64,000 nucleotides of DNA from Sanderia malayensis (Eukaryota > Cnidaria > Scyphozoa > Semaeostomeae > Pelagiidae), in NCBI GenBank assembly GCA_013076295.1, contig RQOL01000855.1, forward strand, positions 806,001 to 870,000, written 5' to 3'. The notes below the pieces were generated by a model. That model did no database searches, had not been told where the DNA came from, and saw only the letters and a program-made list of their open reading frames with translations. Each line of letters begins with the position of its first letter. The stretch's first letter is position 1. A program made the position numbers and the translations under genes. Positions 37,310 to 50,048 of the stretch are shown piece by piece.

Positions 37310-39636
37310 TTCGCTATTCGTTTCTAAAACAACAAAGAAGTAACCAAATGTAATATGCAAGAACTTTGCTATGTTGGCAGTGTTATGTCTGCACCAGTTG
37401 GAAGCGATTCGCATAATCAGATGGTTGCTATGCTTTTTCTTTCAATTTGCACCCACTATCGGCCTACTGGAGGCTAGTTTTGTAGAGGTGTTATGTTCAA
37501 GTATGCATTAATGTATAGTACACTATATTTGTAGTGCAATATGTATTTTGAATTCAAATTTTTCATTATGAATGGAGGAAAGGAAGATCCCTCAATCGAT
37601 AGAGGGTTTTTAAGTGGATGCGACATTTTTCTTTAATTTTTCTTGAATGGTTTTCACCAATATACATTTGGCGCATTTATGAATCTCGATAGCTAATCCA
37701 GCCCAGATAAATTGATTTTGGTTGTTGTACTGTCGGCGTATAATCGCTTTTTCATTAAATATATAAACATTTGCTGGAAATTCGTTAAAAAGTCAGTGAA
37801 ACTCAGCAACAATGCTTCCATAATGAAAGTGTTGTATTTATTCTGTTCTTATCAACGTGTGATTGAAATAATGTACACTTACAAATTGAGATATCTTCAT
37901 CCAGCGAGAGCTTGTGAGCAACCACAAGCTATCACTGAACTGTGAGCAAATAACGTGAAAAAGTACCATCAACTTACTTGCTTCCAATCGATGCAAAAAT
38001 TATGATCTTCTTGTTGGTTTAATTTCTTTACAACGTCAATCAAAAACACGAATGATCACGATTCTTTTTGCATACTAAACTGTAAATTGCATATCCCACT
38101 TGAGTCTGGATTAATTCAGCTTTCTAATGATAAAGGTTTTGTATTCTATATCTTTAATTTTATATTATAAAAGTGCAAACGACGATTCGCGATTGAGCAC
38201 AGCTCAACGCCTCACTGAGCTCATATCGGGTCAGCGAACCGTGTTAAAACAATCATTGCAGGTTGGGATAACTATCGATCATCTAAGCCGGCCAGCCTAC
38301 TTGCCGTTCTGTAACAAAACACAGACAGGTTCTAAGATAGCGTATCTATCACAAGCTGCATTGAAAATTGACATATTTCCGCAAGAGCAGGCTTGAAGCT
38401 TCATTGTTATACATGAATCTTTGACCTGCTAAATTCCCTTCGCATTCCATTTATTGTAATGCATCGAAGACTGTGCAAAACCCTCCCAGCACTTTCGTTT
38501 GTAAGAAAAACTCATTTCTCTAAACGCATTCTATATATTCTATTTGGTATAGATAAAGTTTGTGCATTATTATTTCTGCAGAATGTGTGATTTGTATCAC
38601 CTCCCCACGCCTCAACACAACCAGCCACCTTTCTTAATCAAAGCAGTTGCCTTTCAGCACCTTATCTTCTTTTTTCAAGCCATATATTTGCAAGGGCTGC
38701 ATTCTATGTTCTCAAAAGCATTATTGAACTTCAGCTCAATATTTTGCTTATATTTTCCGTTAATTAGTCCGGCAGCCAATTCTTTTTCACAGTTGGTTCT
38801 TTTTGTCAACAATTTTGAATTCTAGAATGCTTCAGTGTTACTATTTATTTACTTTTTTGATTCCTCATTTTCAAGCTGTAAAAGGGGTTTTTAAGCCCTC
38901 CTTGTTTGCTTTGTTAATTCGCCAAAAGTTCTCGCTGTTGCAATAAAGTCAAGTTGTTTTCCTTTGTACACTCGTTTCTCTCGTTTACCAAACACAATTA
39001 TCGCTCCTCCGTTGGTTTGTTTGGTTGCTGCTCATTGCCACAAGTAACTGCTTCCCTTGCAATTCTATGTCAACCAATACGACTCAAATGTGCGATGCAC
39101 TTGACTTGGCCACTCACAAAGCTGCAAGCGTTGCCAGCAAACAACTCCTTGTGAATATCATGTTAATCACACAACTAAAGATCAAACGATCTTATTACAC
39201 TAATTTATCTATTCAATTACAGAGCATCAACCAGGTACAATCAGTTTCAAATATCTGGTATCATTGGCGGCAAATGTGTTTGTCGTTACATACTGGAGAG
39301 GACGTTCATTGTTACATGGTAAGCAAATATTGTATTTTATTGGCTATATCATTCGATTTTATTCATTCTAAATCATAGGCCTTTTTATGATCATTATTCA
39401 GCTTTTATTCTTCTCATTTCAATGATCGAACTTTTTCTACTTACGTTTTATAGGCACTAGCATTTAACACCATTTGATGGTTAATATTTACTGTTAATTA
39501 TATGTTACGTCTTGGTATAAATATTGACCAATGCATCGGTTTCTAATTTGAAAATTTATATCTATCATTTACCATATTTTAATTTGTCCTTTGTGTGATA
39601 TTCTAGTGATGTACAGTTGGTTTTGACCAAGTAAAG
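37310..39636. promoter_or_regulatory. Shared upstream region of divergent genes C and D
   Basis: About 2.3 kb separate the divergent start codons of gene C (37309) and gene D (39637). It must contain both promoters and 5' UTRs, perhaps with shared control because the genes are related. No coding exon and no motif I can place with confidence; a short palindrome CCCTC-n8-GAGGG lies near 37590. Confidence 0.45.
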
Positions 39637-42033
39637 ATGAAATTTCTCAGCATTCTTGCAGCAATCTATTTGATGCAACTTATATCATTCAATTTGATGG
39701 CTTTAGATGCAGGTAACGTTCATCTTGAAGAATTTATGACATTTTTCTCAATTCAGTATTTGCTTTTATAGCAACGTTGACATAAAGTAACGATACTCTG
39801 TTTTAACGTCAACTCTTGGCATTGGTTTCATTCAAGGTATCTTTAATTGGGATTTCATTTTATTTCTATTATATCACCAGCTTTTGCACCGCCTTCGAAT
39901 GCCAGCCAACAGCTTCTAGACGAAGACGATGACATTGATCCATATGATGATGATGCACCTCATATAAAGTATCCTGTAAAAAGCCTAACACCGAAAGCTG
40001 CCATGGATCAGAGCAGTCCTAAAATCATTACAGATGAACAAGGCTCCGGCAGTGGTGCATCACGTAAGTCTTATGTTGCCTATGATGTAGTGGTTTCATA
40101 TTGTACGAACTCTAATTATGGTATTGATTTGATTTTAAAGCAATTAAATGTGGGCATGAACTGAAGGCACTCACTTGAGCTGACCGTTTTCACAATACAG
40201 CCACGGTAGATGAATTGCGGTCTTTTTAAATTGTATCTTAAATGAAATTAGATGCTATAAATGAAGAGAGGTCTCTACTGTGAGAGTAATCTTCATCATT
40301 CCTATTTCAAAAGGAGGTTTTGTAAAAATAAACTATCAAGAGACAAATATCTTCATTAGAGAAATGTCTCAAGTGAGTAGGTATCAGATACTCTCACATG
40401 AGACAGAGGAGATGCTTCTAAACTCTTTCGATTGGTGAATGACATGATAAATGCGACTGCATTTATACTTTGCAAAAATTAGGTTTAATGAAGATAAAAT
40501 AATGGATATCAAGGTGTAGCAGAAGATTCTATGTTTTTCTTATCTTGGTTTAGTGAAAGATCAATTCAATTTGCATTTTCTTTTTTAGAAGACAACAGGG
40601 GTGAAAAAGTTGCCGATAGAGTCGAAAATTTGGAGAAATATTTGATCTTATTGAGTCATAAGCTGAACAGACAAGAAACGACGAACAAAGAACTCCTCAC
40701 CGCCATAGCCGTGCAACAACAACAACACATGCAAGAAAAGAGCTCGCTAACAAATGCGATCTCCTCTCTGCAACAGACAGTGTCGAAGCTTACCGGACGA
40801 GTGAACGAAATACCGCAAAAGTTAAAGCAGGCAGAAATGAAGAAATCAATAACTTCAGCAATTAAACGAATCTCAAGCAAACTTCGAAATCTTAGTCAAG
40901 CTCCAGCACGAAGTACATCTGAATTACTGCCTCGGAAAACAGAATCGTCTTCGCAATTGCTTGGCGAGATGCTTGGTAAAGAGGCATCTAATGCACTGTC
41001 ACTTGTCAACGCCGCTGGCACCAATGTACCGATTAGTGGTGGAAGTGGACCGCCTGCATCCGTACCGGTAATTAATTTCCCCGCGTCGCAACCACGCAAT
41101 CCGTCCACTCCAACAGGTCAAGGTCCGGTAGGATCAGTTTCATCCAACTCCGTAGGGGGATATGTTGCAGTCAAGTCTCCTGCGAACGTTGCCGGGTACA
41201 ATATTTTGCCCCTTACTTCTGTATCGGCAGTGCAACCCGAGCCGGCGCAGCTGCCCCAGGTTCCGCTTGATCCGCCAAGCATTGGCCTAACGCAGAAGGC
41301 CGATCCGACAGCTGTCGTTGATGAGCTTCCAGCGCCTGGATCCATTAGTCCCTTCGAGGTGCTCACGACCGAACAGCTGCAACCAAAGGCGTCTCTGGCT
41401 GCTCTGCCTGCAAGCAGTGCGGCTCACTTGCCAGTATCGTCATTATCGTCGCTGAGAGAACTGAATGCTTTAAAGGCTCTGTCGAAATCTCGGCATCCAG
41501 CAAGTAATGATATTCCCGTTGCAGCAACCGATTTCGATAAGATTAGCAAGGATGTCGACGCCATATTGAAGAAATACAAGCTTAAGGGACGAGGGAAAGC
41601 AAAACATAAAGAAGGCCTAAAAGCTGGCAAGGTTGTCGCAGGGAGAAAAGTTGGTAAAGCTAAAGAAACTGGTAGCTTGAAAGGGTCTAATCGTGCGAAA
41701 GGAGATGAGAGAGAGCAGCAAGTTCGACCCAGCTTGAAGACGAGTTCGAGTCCTGTTGTCGTGAAAAGCTACGCCGCGAAGCTGTACAAAGACCACGTGC
41801 TTGGCGATTTGAAGAAAGCTCTGAAGATTGGAAGTTTTAGAAAGGTGGAACGGCCTGCCGGTGACTTGATGCAAGTGAAACAAACTAAACCACAAGAAAC
41901 GAAGAGCCAGCAGCAACAATTAGCCAAAGGAAGGCTTCTTGCTCAAGCCAGAAGCAAAGTGATAAATAAGAGTGATGACGGTAAAGTAATGAAAAGAGTA
42001 GGTGTGATAATCCAGTCTTCGGCAGAAAACTGA
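39637..42033 (+). CDS. Gene D: secreted coiled-coil protein related to gene C
   Basis: Three exons: 39637-39712, 39881-40063 and 40589-42033, both introns phase 1, giving 567 residues. Exon 1 (76 nt, the same length as gene C exon 1) is a signal peptide (MKFLSILAAIYLMQLISFNL). Exon 2 is acidic and holds KYPVKSLTP and, at its end, EQGSGSGAS. The matching gene C exon has NYPIKSLAP and ASGSGSR at the same places. Exon 3 starts with a coiled coil (VADRVENLEKYLILLSHKLN, repeated heptads to about 40900). It continues with a Pro/Ser/Val-rich part containing ISPFEVLTTEQL and ends strongly basic. It looks like a shorter relative of gene C without the Gly/His arrays. Confidence 0.78.
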
Positions 42034-42381
42034 ACAGCTTTTCATAGTTCCCAGGTTTCTATATATACTTGTACTCAATATAACTGCGTTTGGCTATCTT
42101 GGCTTGGTCGTATTATCGTATTATGGCAATGGACAACCAATCTTTGATTTTGTTATTGTAAGACACCCTATGGTTTTGCAGTGTGGAAACCCTTGGCAGT
42201 GTTTCATAGAATCTGCGCATCATGTGACAGCCTTATGACGACATAAAACATTTTTAGCTTCGTTTGTTTTTGTTATTGTCGAATTGCAAAATAGAAAATG
42301 TCGGAAAAATTTCATGTGAGTTGTAAAGAAGAGTAAACAAGACTTGATATCGTACATTAATTTGATTATTGTCAGTTAAAG
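42034..42381. other. Intergenic region between gene D and the LC3 gene
   Basis: About 350 bp, AT-rich, holding the gene D 3' UTR and the LC3 promoter. No canonical AATAAA close to the gene D stop was seen. Confidence 0.4.
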
Positions 42382-43246
<865 letters not shown>

Positions 43247-43674
43247 TGTTCTGGCTGCCATTTGGTATCCTGGGTATAGATTATGTCAGGTATTTTCAAG
43301 CTTGTTTCCATGTTTACGAGCCAGTGCACGAGTTTACTTTTGATATCTAGATACATAAACATTTGTTTGAAGAGTGTTGAGAGAAAGTAAGGCAATGCAG
43401 AAATGGAAAATTTCTTTGCAGAAAAGTGGATTATAACATAAATGAAAAACATGAATGTCAGTTGTTTGGCAAGATTTTAATATTCCAAATATATTTGTTA
43501 CAAAATTATTTAATTATATTCATAATCATGTGTACAATTGAGTGAGTTGGAAATTCCGCTTGTAATCCAGGTTGGTATAATGTATGTACTTAATTTTGTA
43601 TTTAATTTCGATTTGTGCAGGGCATGGATAAAGTTTGGTATAGTTATTTATCAACATAATTAGCATAAATCTAC
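43247..43674. other. Convergent 3' region between LC3 and DPH2
   Basis: About 430 bp of 3' UTR and spacer sequence between the stops of two converging genes. Nothing else recognised. Confidence 0.4.
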
Positions 43675-46600
43675 TTAAGATTCTATTGACTTGTACCAAC
43701 TAGATTTATTCTCTTCTAATTCATGTGTATATCCTACTGATGTTCCCTTTCGTCCTTCTATAGCTGTGATTACTTCTGTCTGACCAAGCTTTTTTTCAAG
43801 ACCTTGCCAGGTTCGTTGATGCAGAAAGTTCGCTAAAAATGGGCAAGAAAGATACCTTTATTAAATCATATGGTTATACAGTTATCGGTAAATCAGTGCA
43901 GAAGAAACAGATGGATTAATAAACTCATCCAAAATGTACATTGTTGGAGGTAAATTGTGAATATGTTACCTGCACTGTTTGTACCAAAAGTACTTAGTGC
44001 TGTTTCAGAGTTTCTTTCTATGATTTCATTTGATGCAGATCTACTTGGCTCTGTGATAGAAGGTGCAAACATGATGAATTAAAGGATTGTATTTGTTTGT
44101 TCACATCTTTTATACCTGGAGTCATTTTGAGTCATGGTAAAGGAGCAATAATTCAAACTGGCCTTCTTCATTCTTTTGCATGTTGATCAGGTTGCCAGTT
44201 ATGAGAGAAAACTCAGGTTCATCATGATTCTAAAAACAAAAAGTAACAATTCTTGACAATGCAAAACTCCAATCAAAATGTTAGAAAAATCTGTATTAAA
44301 TTTGAAATGGATTTAGAACAATGTTGGTTCAATTAGTTCAATTGATTACTGACATCTTTTGAAGTTTCTTCAAAATCAACATAAGATGTAGCTCCTGAAA
44401 TAAAACCACATTTATCATAGAAGAATTGCTGAAAAGATTTGGCAATTTTCTCATCAGAAGTATTGACAAAGGTAACAAGTTTTGCAATTTTCCATACCTG
44501 GAAGAAGTTGCCTAAAGTCTGTAGTGTATTCTCCAGTCCATTCCCTTGCTCTTAAAAATAAATTGGAACTGATTATTTCTTTCTTTAACATTGTAGCAAT
44601 AGAAAGATCAAACAGATGGCAGAATTGGCACAAAGGCACCTTTGACAAAGGTTAGTTTTACTTTCTATTCAATTTGATGACAATAACTAGCATCAGCTTG
44701 CATTGATTTCAGTTAATTAGAAAATATGACTGATGTTACCTTGAGCAAGCAACTTCCATCTCAAATGGTGTTACAATTGGTTTGTAAAACTCTTGAGAAT
44801 CAATCAAACTATTCTCAGGGCAAGCAACCAGCACAAAAATGTCAACCTCCATAAAATTTGCCATCTTTGGAACATTGGGTTTTCCCATCATGAAGGTGTA
44901 ATACTAAGGAATAATAAATTTCAAATTTCAGACACCAATCTGTCACTTCAAACATTTAACAGCAATTTACCAAACTATATGAGAACTGTGTTTGGAGAGA
45001 AGAATTCTGAGGTTTAAGGTATATAATACTTTCCATACCTTTTTACCAACATGATTGAGTAACCTTTTTAATCTTTCAATTATGTCCAGATAGTCAGCTA
45101 AAAGAGGTAGAACAAATATATCAGTTGCAAATTATCAGATTAATCCATATCGTTTTAAGCAAAAGAAACCTCTCACATACCCACTCCAAGAGTTCCAGCA
45201 ACTATTCCAACAGTCTGTGCTTCTTTAGCTTTTTGTATCATGTAGTACCTTGAAAATAATATATACTCAATATCAGATGTATTGTACAGGATATTAAATG
45301 TAGAATGAAAGCATACAACGAGAGAATAAATAAAAATGACCTTTTCATCAATGCTTTATTGACATTTAAATCTTCTATTCTTGCAGATTTGGTGTCAGGA
45401 TCATATGTATAAAACTAAAAAATACCAATATGAGCCATCTGGATGGTGTTTAACATTTTTGATATGTAAAATATCTGTCATGCAGCAAGGTAATTAAACC
45501 CATCTGTACAGTACCTTATTCTTGTTGAAAGTCATCATAAGATTGGTAAGTGTTGTGCCTTCCTTTCCAACATAAAATATTATGTAACTATCTAGCTGTG
45601 TGTTTTCACGTAAAGTAAAAGAGCGTCCTAATCTAAAAATCAATCAGACTTATAACACATCAAATAAAGGTACATAAATATATAAATGACAAGTAAGAAC
45701 CAAATTAGATTTGCATGTTTTAAGTAAATGGTTGTAAAAAACTCAAATAACTGGAAAAATAAATTTTTAAACTTATCAAAATAACAATTGATAAAAGTTA
45801 AGAGATGTATTGTAACTATTTATGAACTTTACTTTACCTTTTGTAGAACAATGCTTCGGTTGACTTTTCTTTGCTCTCATCTTGCGCATTTTCCTCCTTT
45901 TCTTTTTCCTCTTCATCCTTTTCTTTTTCCTTATTTTCTCCACAACGACACCAGTTTGTAATTTTCAATTTTGCTATATTATCACACCCCAAACCAGCAT
46001 CACTGCCACATTTTCCACAACAGCTTGGGGCAGTTTTAATAATCAGTTTATCTACCTTTTGACCACCGCATTTTTCACAGACATCTTTGCCATTCAACCC
46101 TTCATCTTTCTCAACCAACTTTGCAAAAATCAAATTGCCATAATTTTCCAGCATCATTTCAAATAGTTCATCTGTAAAATATGAAATCATCCCTTGTTTT
46201 GAAATCTCTCACGCAGGCAAGAAAGTACCCAGAAATCAAGGGACAATTACAATACTTGATCAGGAAACCCTAGACGGCAGAGTGTGACACTTTTTGCAGA
46301 GATCCCAGATTTGAAAAGTACAAAAAACCATTTGTGAAGTGTAAATAATTCACTATTTTCACTCAGGTGGACTTTTCAAGTGCAAACATTGTGACGTTTG
46401 ATTGGAAAAGGGGCTTGGTCTGCAAAAAATGACAAAGGTTCTCCCCAGGTGAATATTTGGTGAGCCTCTTATCTCGAATGCCCTGTGCAGTAATCTACAG
46501 ACTGGAACAAACCTATGGCATGATTATAAACCACATCATGAAAGAGAATTATCTTTTCAGTGGCATCAGGAACAACTTCTAAGAACTTTGAATAACAATC

Positions 46601-47257
46601 TTTTATATCAATAGGATGTGTTCCATAGACATATAATACAGGGAGTCTTCTTGTCCTGTAGGAAAAGTAAGAAGAGTATTGGTTATTACTGGACAATGCT
46701 AAGTAATAACAAAAAAATTGTGAAGAATGGTGGAAGAAATCTTGATGGTGGTATACGGGCTCAGGCAGGCTCTTCCAAAGTGAATAATACAATCTGCTTT
46801 CACGTGTTCAGCTGCAACCTCATCAACACAGCAACTTCCATACGTTGTATCTCCAAGAACATATGAATTTGATTCAGGTACTTTCTCCTCAATCAGCTTA
46901 GAAACTTTGAATGAATGCCCAAGAAGCTCATCAGGAAATTGTAAGGCTACCTATAAAATGAATTTCATTTTTACCTACGTGGCCTTCATCTGGGAAACCC
47001 ATCCAAGACGTGTTAGGTTCAGTGTCCGTCATACATAAAGGGGTGACACCCTCATCATAAAAAGAGTATCAGTAGCATAACATCATAAATATTAAAAGAA
47101 AATGTACCTTTTCGTATGAATTTTTCCTGATAAATTCAACACATCTCGCTATATCATAGTATGATTCAAGATGTCGAGTGTCATATTCTGTTTTTACTGA
47201 AATATTCAAAGATTTCGACAATGTATCGTGTGCATTTGTGTAAAATGTGGCCGCCAT
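43675..47257 (-). CDS. DPH2: Diphthamide biosynthesis protein 2
   Basis: Exons: 47257-47108, 46950-46757, 46655-46513, 46171-45838, 45632-45515, 45414-45341, 45248-45181, 45097-45039, 44903-44740, 44550-44498, 44394-44354, 44229 to about 44116, 44050-43970, 43832-43675. DPH2 partners DPH1 in the radical transfer of an aminocarboxypropyl group to the diphthamide histidine of eEF2. Hallmarks are [39 protein letters not shown] (conserved Cys), [34 protein letters not shown] and the C-terminal [15 protein letters not shown]. Odd points: an insert with eight cysteines in exon 4, and an unresolved junction after the twelfth exon. There the canonical donor at 44115 leaves an in-frame TGA and the wrong phase for the next exon, so that boundary is provisional. 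Confidence 0.88.
45900..46100 (-). other. Cys-rich, then acidic/Lys-rich insert in DPH2
   Basis: Inside exon 46171-45838 lie CEKC, then SCCGKC, GC and CRC, eight cysteines in about 45 residues. A Lys/Glu run ([17 protein letters not shown]) follows. I recall no such segment in vertebrate DPH2 at this place. The spacing would suit a small zinc-binding knuckle. Confidence 0.65.
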
Positions 47258-48559
47258 TTTAGGTTGGCAAAAGATACTAGTGACCAAAATAACCTAACCG
47301 AGAATTGCGGAAAACAATGAATTACGAGAAACGGCAATGAAATCAAAGGAACCTTGAGGTGACTCGCGACAGATGGCTTTTATTTCACTGTATTATCCAG
47401 AAAGTGAAGAAAGTAATATCAAATTAAAGTCAAACTTGCAAGCCTAAAAGTTGAGCTTGAGCAAAACTGAATACCCTGGATTTAATTTTCAGGATTGAAT
47501 GCAGCAAATTCAAAAAACCTTTGTTTTGAGACCACTCAAGCAAACATTTTGACTCCAGTTTTCGATCTTGTTTCATCAAGTTAAAAAACTATCATTTTCC
47601 AAAACAAAAATGAAATACTATAATTGTTGCATTAGTTGCATAAGCATACAGCTAGAAAACTTTCTTCTTTTCACTGATGCTTCCAACGAGTCAAAATGCT
47701 CCCCGTCTCCGTGCGTGATCGTGCTCGTGGTCCCCCCCCCTGCCACAGCGTGCCCAGCATCTAGCATGGTACGTCATGTTGTTTGTTACTTCAACAAGTT
47801 TACATTTTATCCAATGAAAAACTTGCAAAGTGATATCATACTTGATAGCCTCACTTCAAATCAAAAGTGAACGTTTGAATCTGAGGCACATACCTTATAT
47901 GGGCAAGTAAAAGTCTACACAGACACAGACACAGAACACAACATTTTTCCCCACTCACCAACATATACTCGCTTGCGCATGCGCTTCGCGAGTCAAAAAC
48001 GACTGTTTGTTGTCTCAATTTTTTTCTATTTTAATTATATCAATTTAATTCTTTTTAAATTATTGTAGCTTTGATTGGCTGCATTGATAAACTTTTTATT
48101 TAAATTTTTCTGCAAGAAAATTGTTAATGGTAGTGAGGTAAAAAAAAGGTATACACATGCTAATATTATCTTCTCAGATAAATTAAGTACAATTTTAATA
48201 GAATTATGGTTTATTTTACAGGCTAAAAAAACATACACCGTACATGGACAAAGAACCAAAGCAATAGAGATGAAAAGGCAACTTTATTTTCTTGTGATAA
48301 GTAGAACAATTGTCAACTTGTACCAACCATAACGCTATGATCTACAGTTCCAATATTTTGAAATGAGCCAGCTTCTTCTGACTTACTAACCGACGAATAT
48401 AGTTTTGTTATTATTGAAGCATTTTTGTGGATGTAAGAGGTGGTTGATGACAGAAGGCTTGACTTTAACATTGCGTCTACAAGCAATTGTTCGCCGGCTA
48501 ACCACTTCAACGTGCAGTAACGTTGAAACAACGCGTACATCCTTGACAATTAACTCTGC
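47258..48559. other. Intergenic sequence upstream of DPH2
   Basis: It carries the DPH2 promoter. No coding frame with family resemblance; AT-rich with a few homopolymer runs, including a ten-base C tract near 47735. Confidence 0.4.
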
Positions 48560-48914
48560 TACTCTTAGGTGCCTAATTGCCATCCCCCCCCGCTAATTAA
48601 TTTTTGGAAATTTTTCCAACCCCCCCGCTCTTATTAGGACCCCCCCGCTTATTAAATTTTTCAACTTCGCGTAAGTGACGCGTATTGAAAATTAAATATC
48701 AGAGTAATCAAAATCACAAAATAAATAGATACCAGTCTTGCATAGACAAAATAAGATAAAAATTGAGTCTGGGGAAGGAGGACAACTTTGAAATAAATTC
48801 AACAAAAATCCAACCCCCCCACGCTAATTGGAACCCCCCCGGCAATTAATTTTCAACAAAAAATCCAACCCCCCCGCTAATTGGGACCCCCCGGCAATTA
48901 GGCACCTAAGAGTA
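48560..48914. mobile_element. MITE 1, TA-flanked, with perfect 20-bp terminal inverted repeats
   Basis: CTCTTAGGTGCCTAATTGCC (48562-48581) and its exact reverse complement (48893-48912) bound 351 bp, flanked on each side by TA (48560-48561 and 48913-48914). The interior has no coding capacity and repeats short blocks of the kind CCAACCCCCCCGCTAATT inwards from both ends. The TA duplication points to mobilisation by a Tc1/mariner-type transposase in trans. Confidence 0.88.
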
Positions 48915-49300
48915 CGTTGGATGTGTGGTTAGCATTAGTGCTTGCCACGCAAGAGGTAGTGAGTTCGAATCCTCTGCGGGTCCGAATGGTTGGATAAAGT
49001 GGAGGAATTAAAAGAGGGTTGGTACCTCGGGGATCTACAAGAGAAAGTAGATCCCCGGGTTACCGGATTTATGGTTCTTCGGCAGAAACGCCGAGAAAAC
49101 CATCCTCCCCGGCTAGGATACTCAATCTGGTACACCGAGGGACAATTGCCATTGCACAGTTGCCAACCCACTAATTTGCCAAGTGCACTGCGCACAATCG
49201 AAACTGAATACCCAGTGGCTTTTCGGCTCTGGCATTTGTCCCACTGATATATACTCGTAAAATTACTTATGCTCTTACTTGAGCATGGTTGTATCAATTG
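48915..49300 (+). mobile_element. Candidate tRNA-derived SINE
   Basis: Positions 48916-48983 resemble a tRNA-Gly(GCC): a CTTGCCACGCAAG anticodon-arm-like stretch and GAGTTCGAATCC (48961-48972), close to the pol III box B. The acceptor stem does not pair and the T stem is poor, so it is not a working tRNA gene. Downstream is an 11-bp perfect hairpin (CGGGGATCTAC at 49028-49038, GTAGATCCCCG at 49047-49057) and non-coding body. The 3' limit is a guess; no target-site duplication was found. Confidence 0.45.
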
Positions 49301-49649
49301 TGGGGAAACCAACACAACTTAGTTAGCATGCGCCAACGTTTGGGGCTCGAACTGTAATGCTCTGCTTGAACTAGCCCGCATTACGTCATCGTTTGCTTTG
49401 CTTTGGCTCAACAACAGCAAACAACAGATATTTTTTCGCGCAACATGGCGTCCAAGTTTGACTTGGAAAAATTTGTTCAAGAGTAGCTCAAGTTGATACA
49501 GCTCGAAAGAATAGCGGAAATCGAAGAATGTACTGCTTCTAAGCAGATACAAAATGTAAAGGAGCTGGAGAAGAGAGGAATATGCATTTCGAAACTCTTT
49601 CTGGGAGCCCAATGCACTGGCCTTTATGTAAAGCACCTTGTTACATTGG
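49301..49649. other. Intergenic sequence
   Basis: No recognisable gene or repeat; small open frames only. Confidence 0.35.
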
Positions 49650-50035
49650 CCTTAGGCTTATTCTTAGGGTTATGATGGTTAGCCTATGCGGAGGAGAAAG
49701 GTGGTCAGGATGCTCAGTAACATACATATATATCCTATCTCTATGCATACATATTGGTACTGCGCAGGAGGGTATATGACGTAATGGTGTCTAAATGCCT
49801 GAGGCATTGGCCTTAGGGTTAGGGTTAGGGTTGGGGTTAGCCTATTCAGAGGAGAAAGGTGGTCAGGATTCGCAGTCACATAGTTATGGGTACTGCGCAG
49901 GAGTTTGTCCTGCAGGACGCTGCCTGACGTATTGCTTGCTTTGGATAAGGGTCCTGTTAAGGTTATTGTTGTGTTACGTCATGGGGAGAAGCATCTTGCG
50001 GAGGAAAATGGTGGTCGGAATGCGCAGCGGTCATT
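49650..50035. repeat. Degenerate tandem repeat of about 160 bp with telomere-like units
   Basis: The block TTAGCCTATGCGGAGGAGAA with AGGTGGTCAGGATGC near 49678 recurs near 49837 and, more degraded, near 49990. TACTGCGCAGGAG recurs at about 49757 and 49889. Positions 49813-49840 hold three TTAGGG units, one TTGGGG and a partial unit, within the second copy. Confidence 0.65.
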
Positions 50036-50048
50036 GATCAACTCGAGG

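Noticed and set aside
37575..37610. Hairpin followed by T-run resembling a bacterial terminator
   Set aside because: The stem is only five base pairs and the context is animal nuclear DNA.
48916..48983. Functional tRNA-Gly gene
   Set aside because: The acceptor stem does not pair and the T stem is mismatched; kept only as a SINE head candidate.
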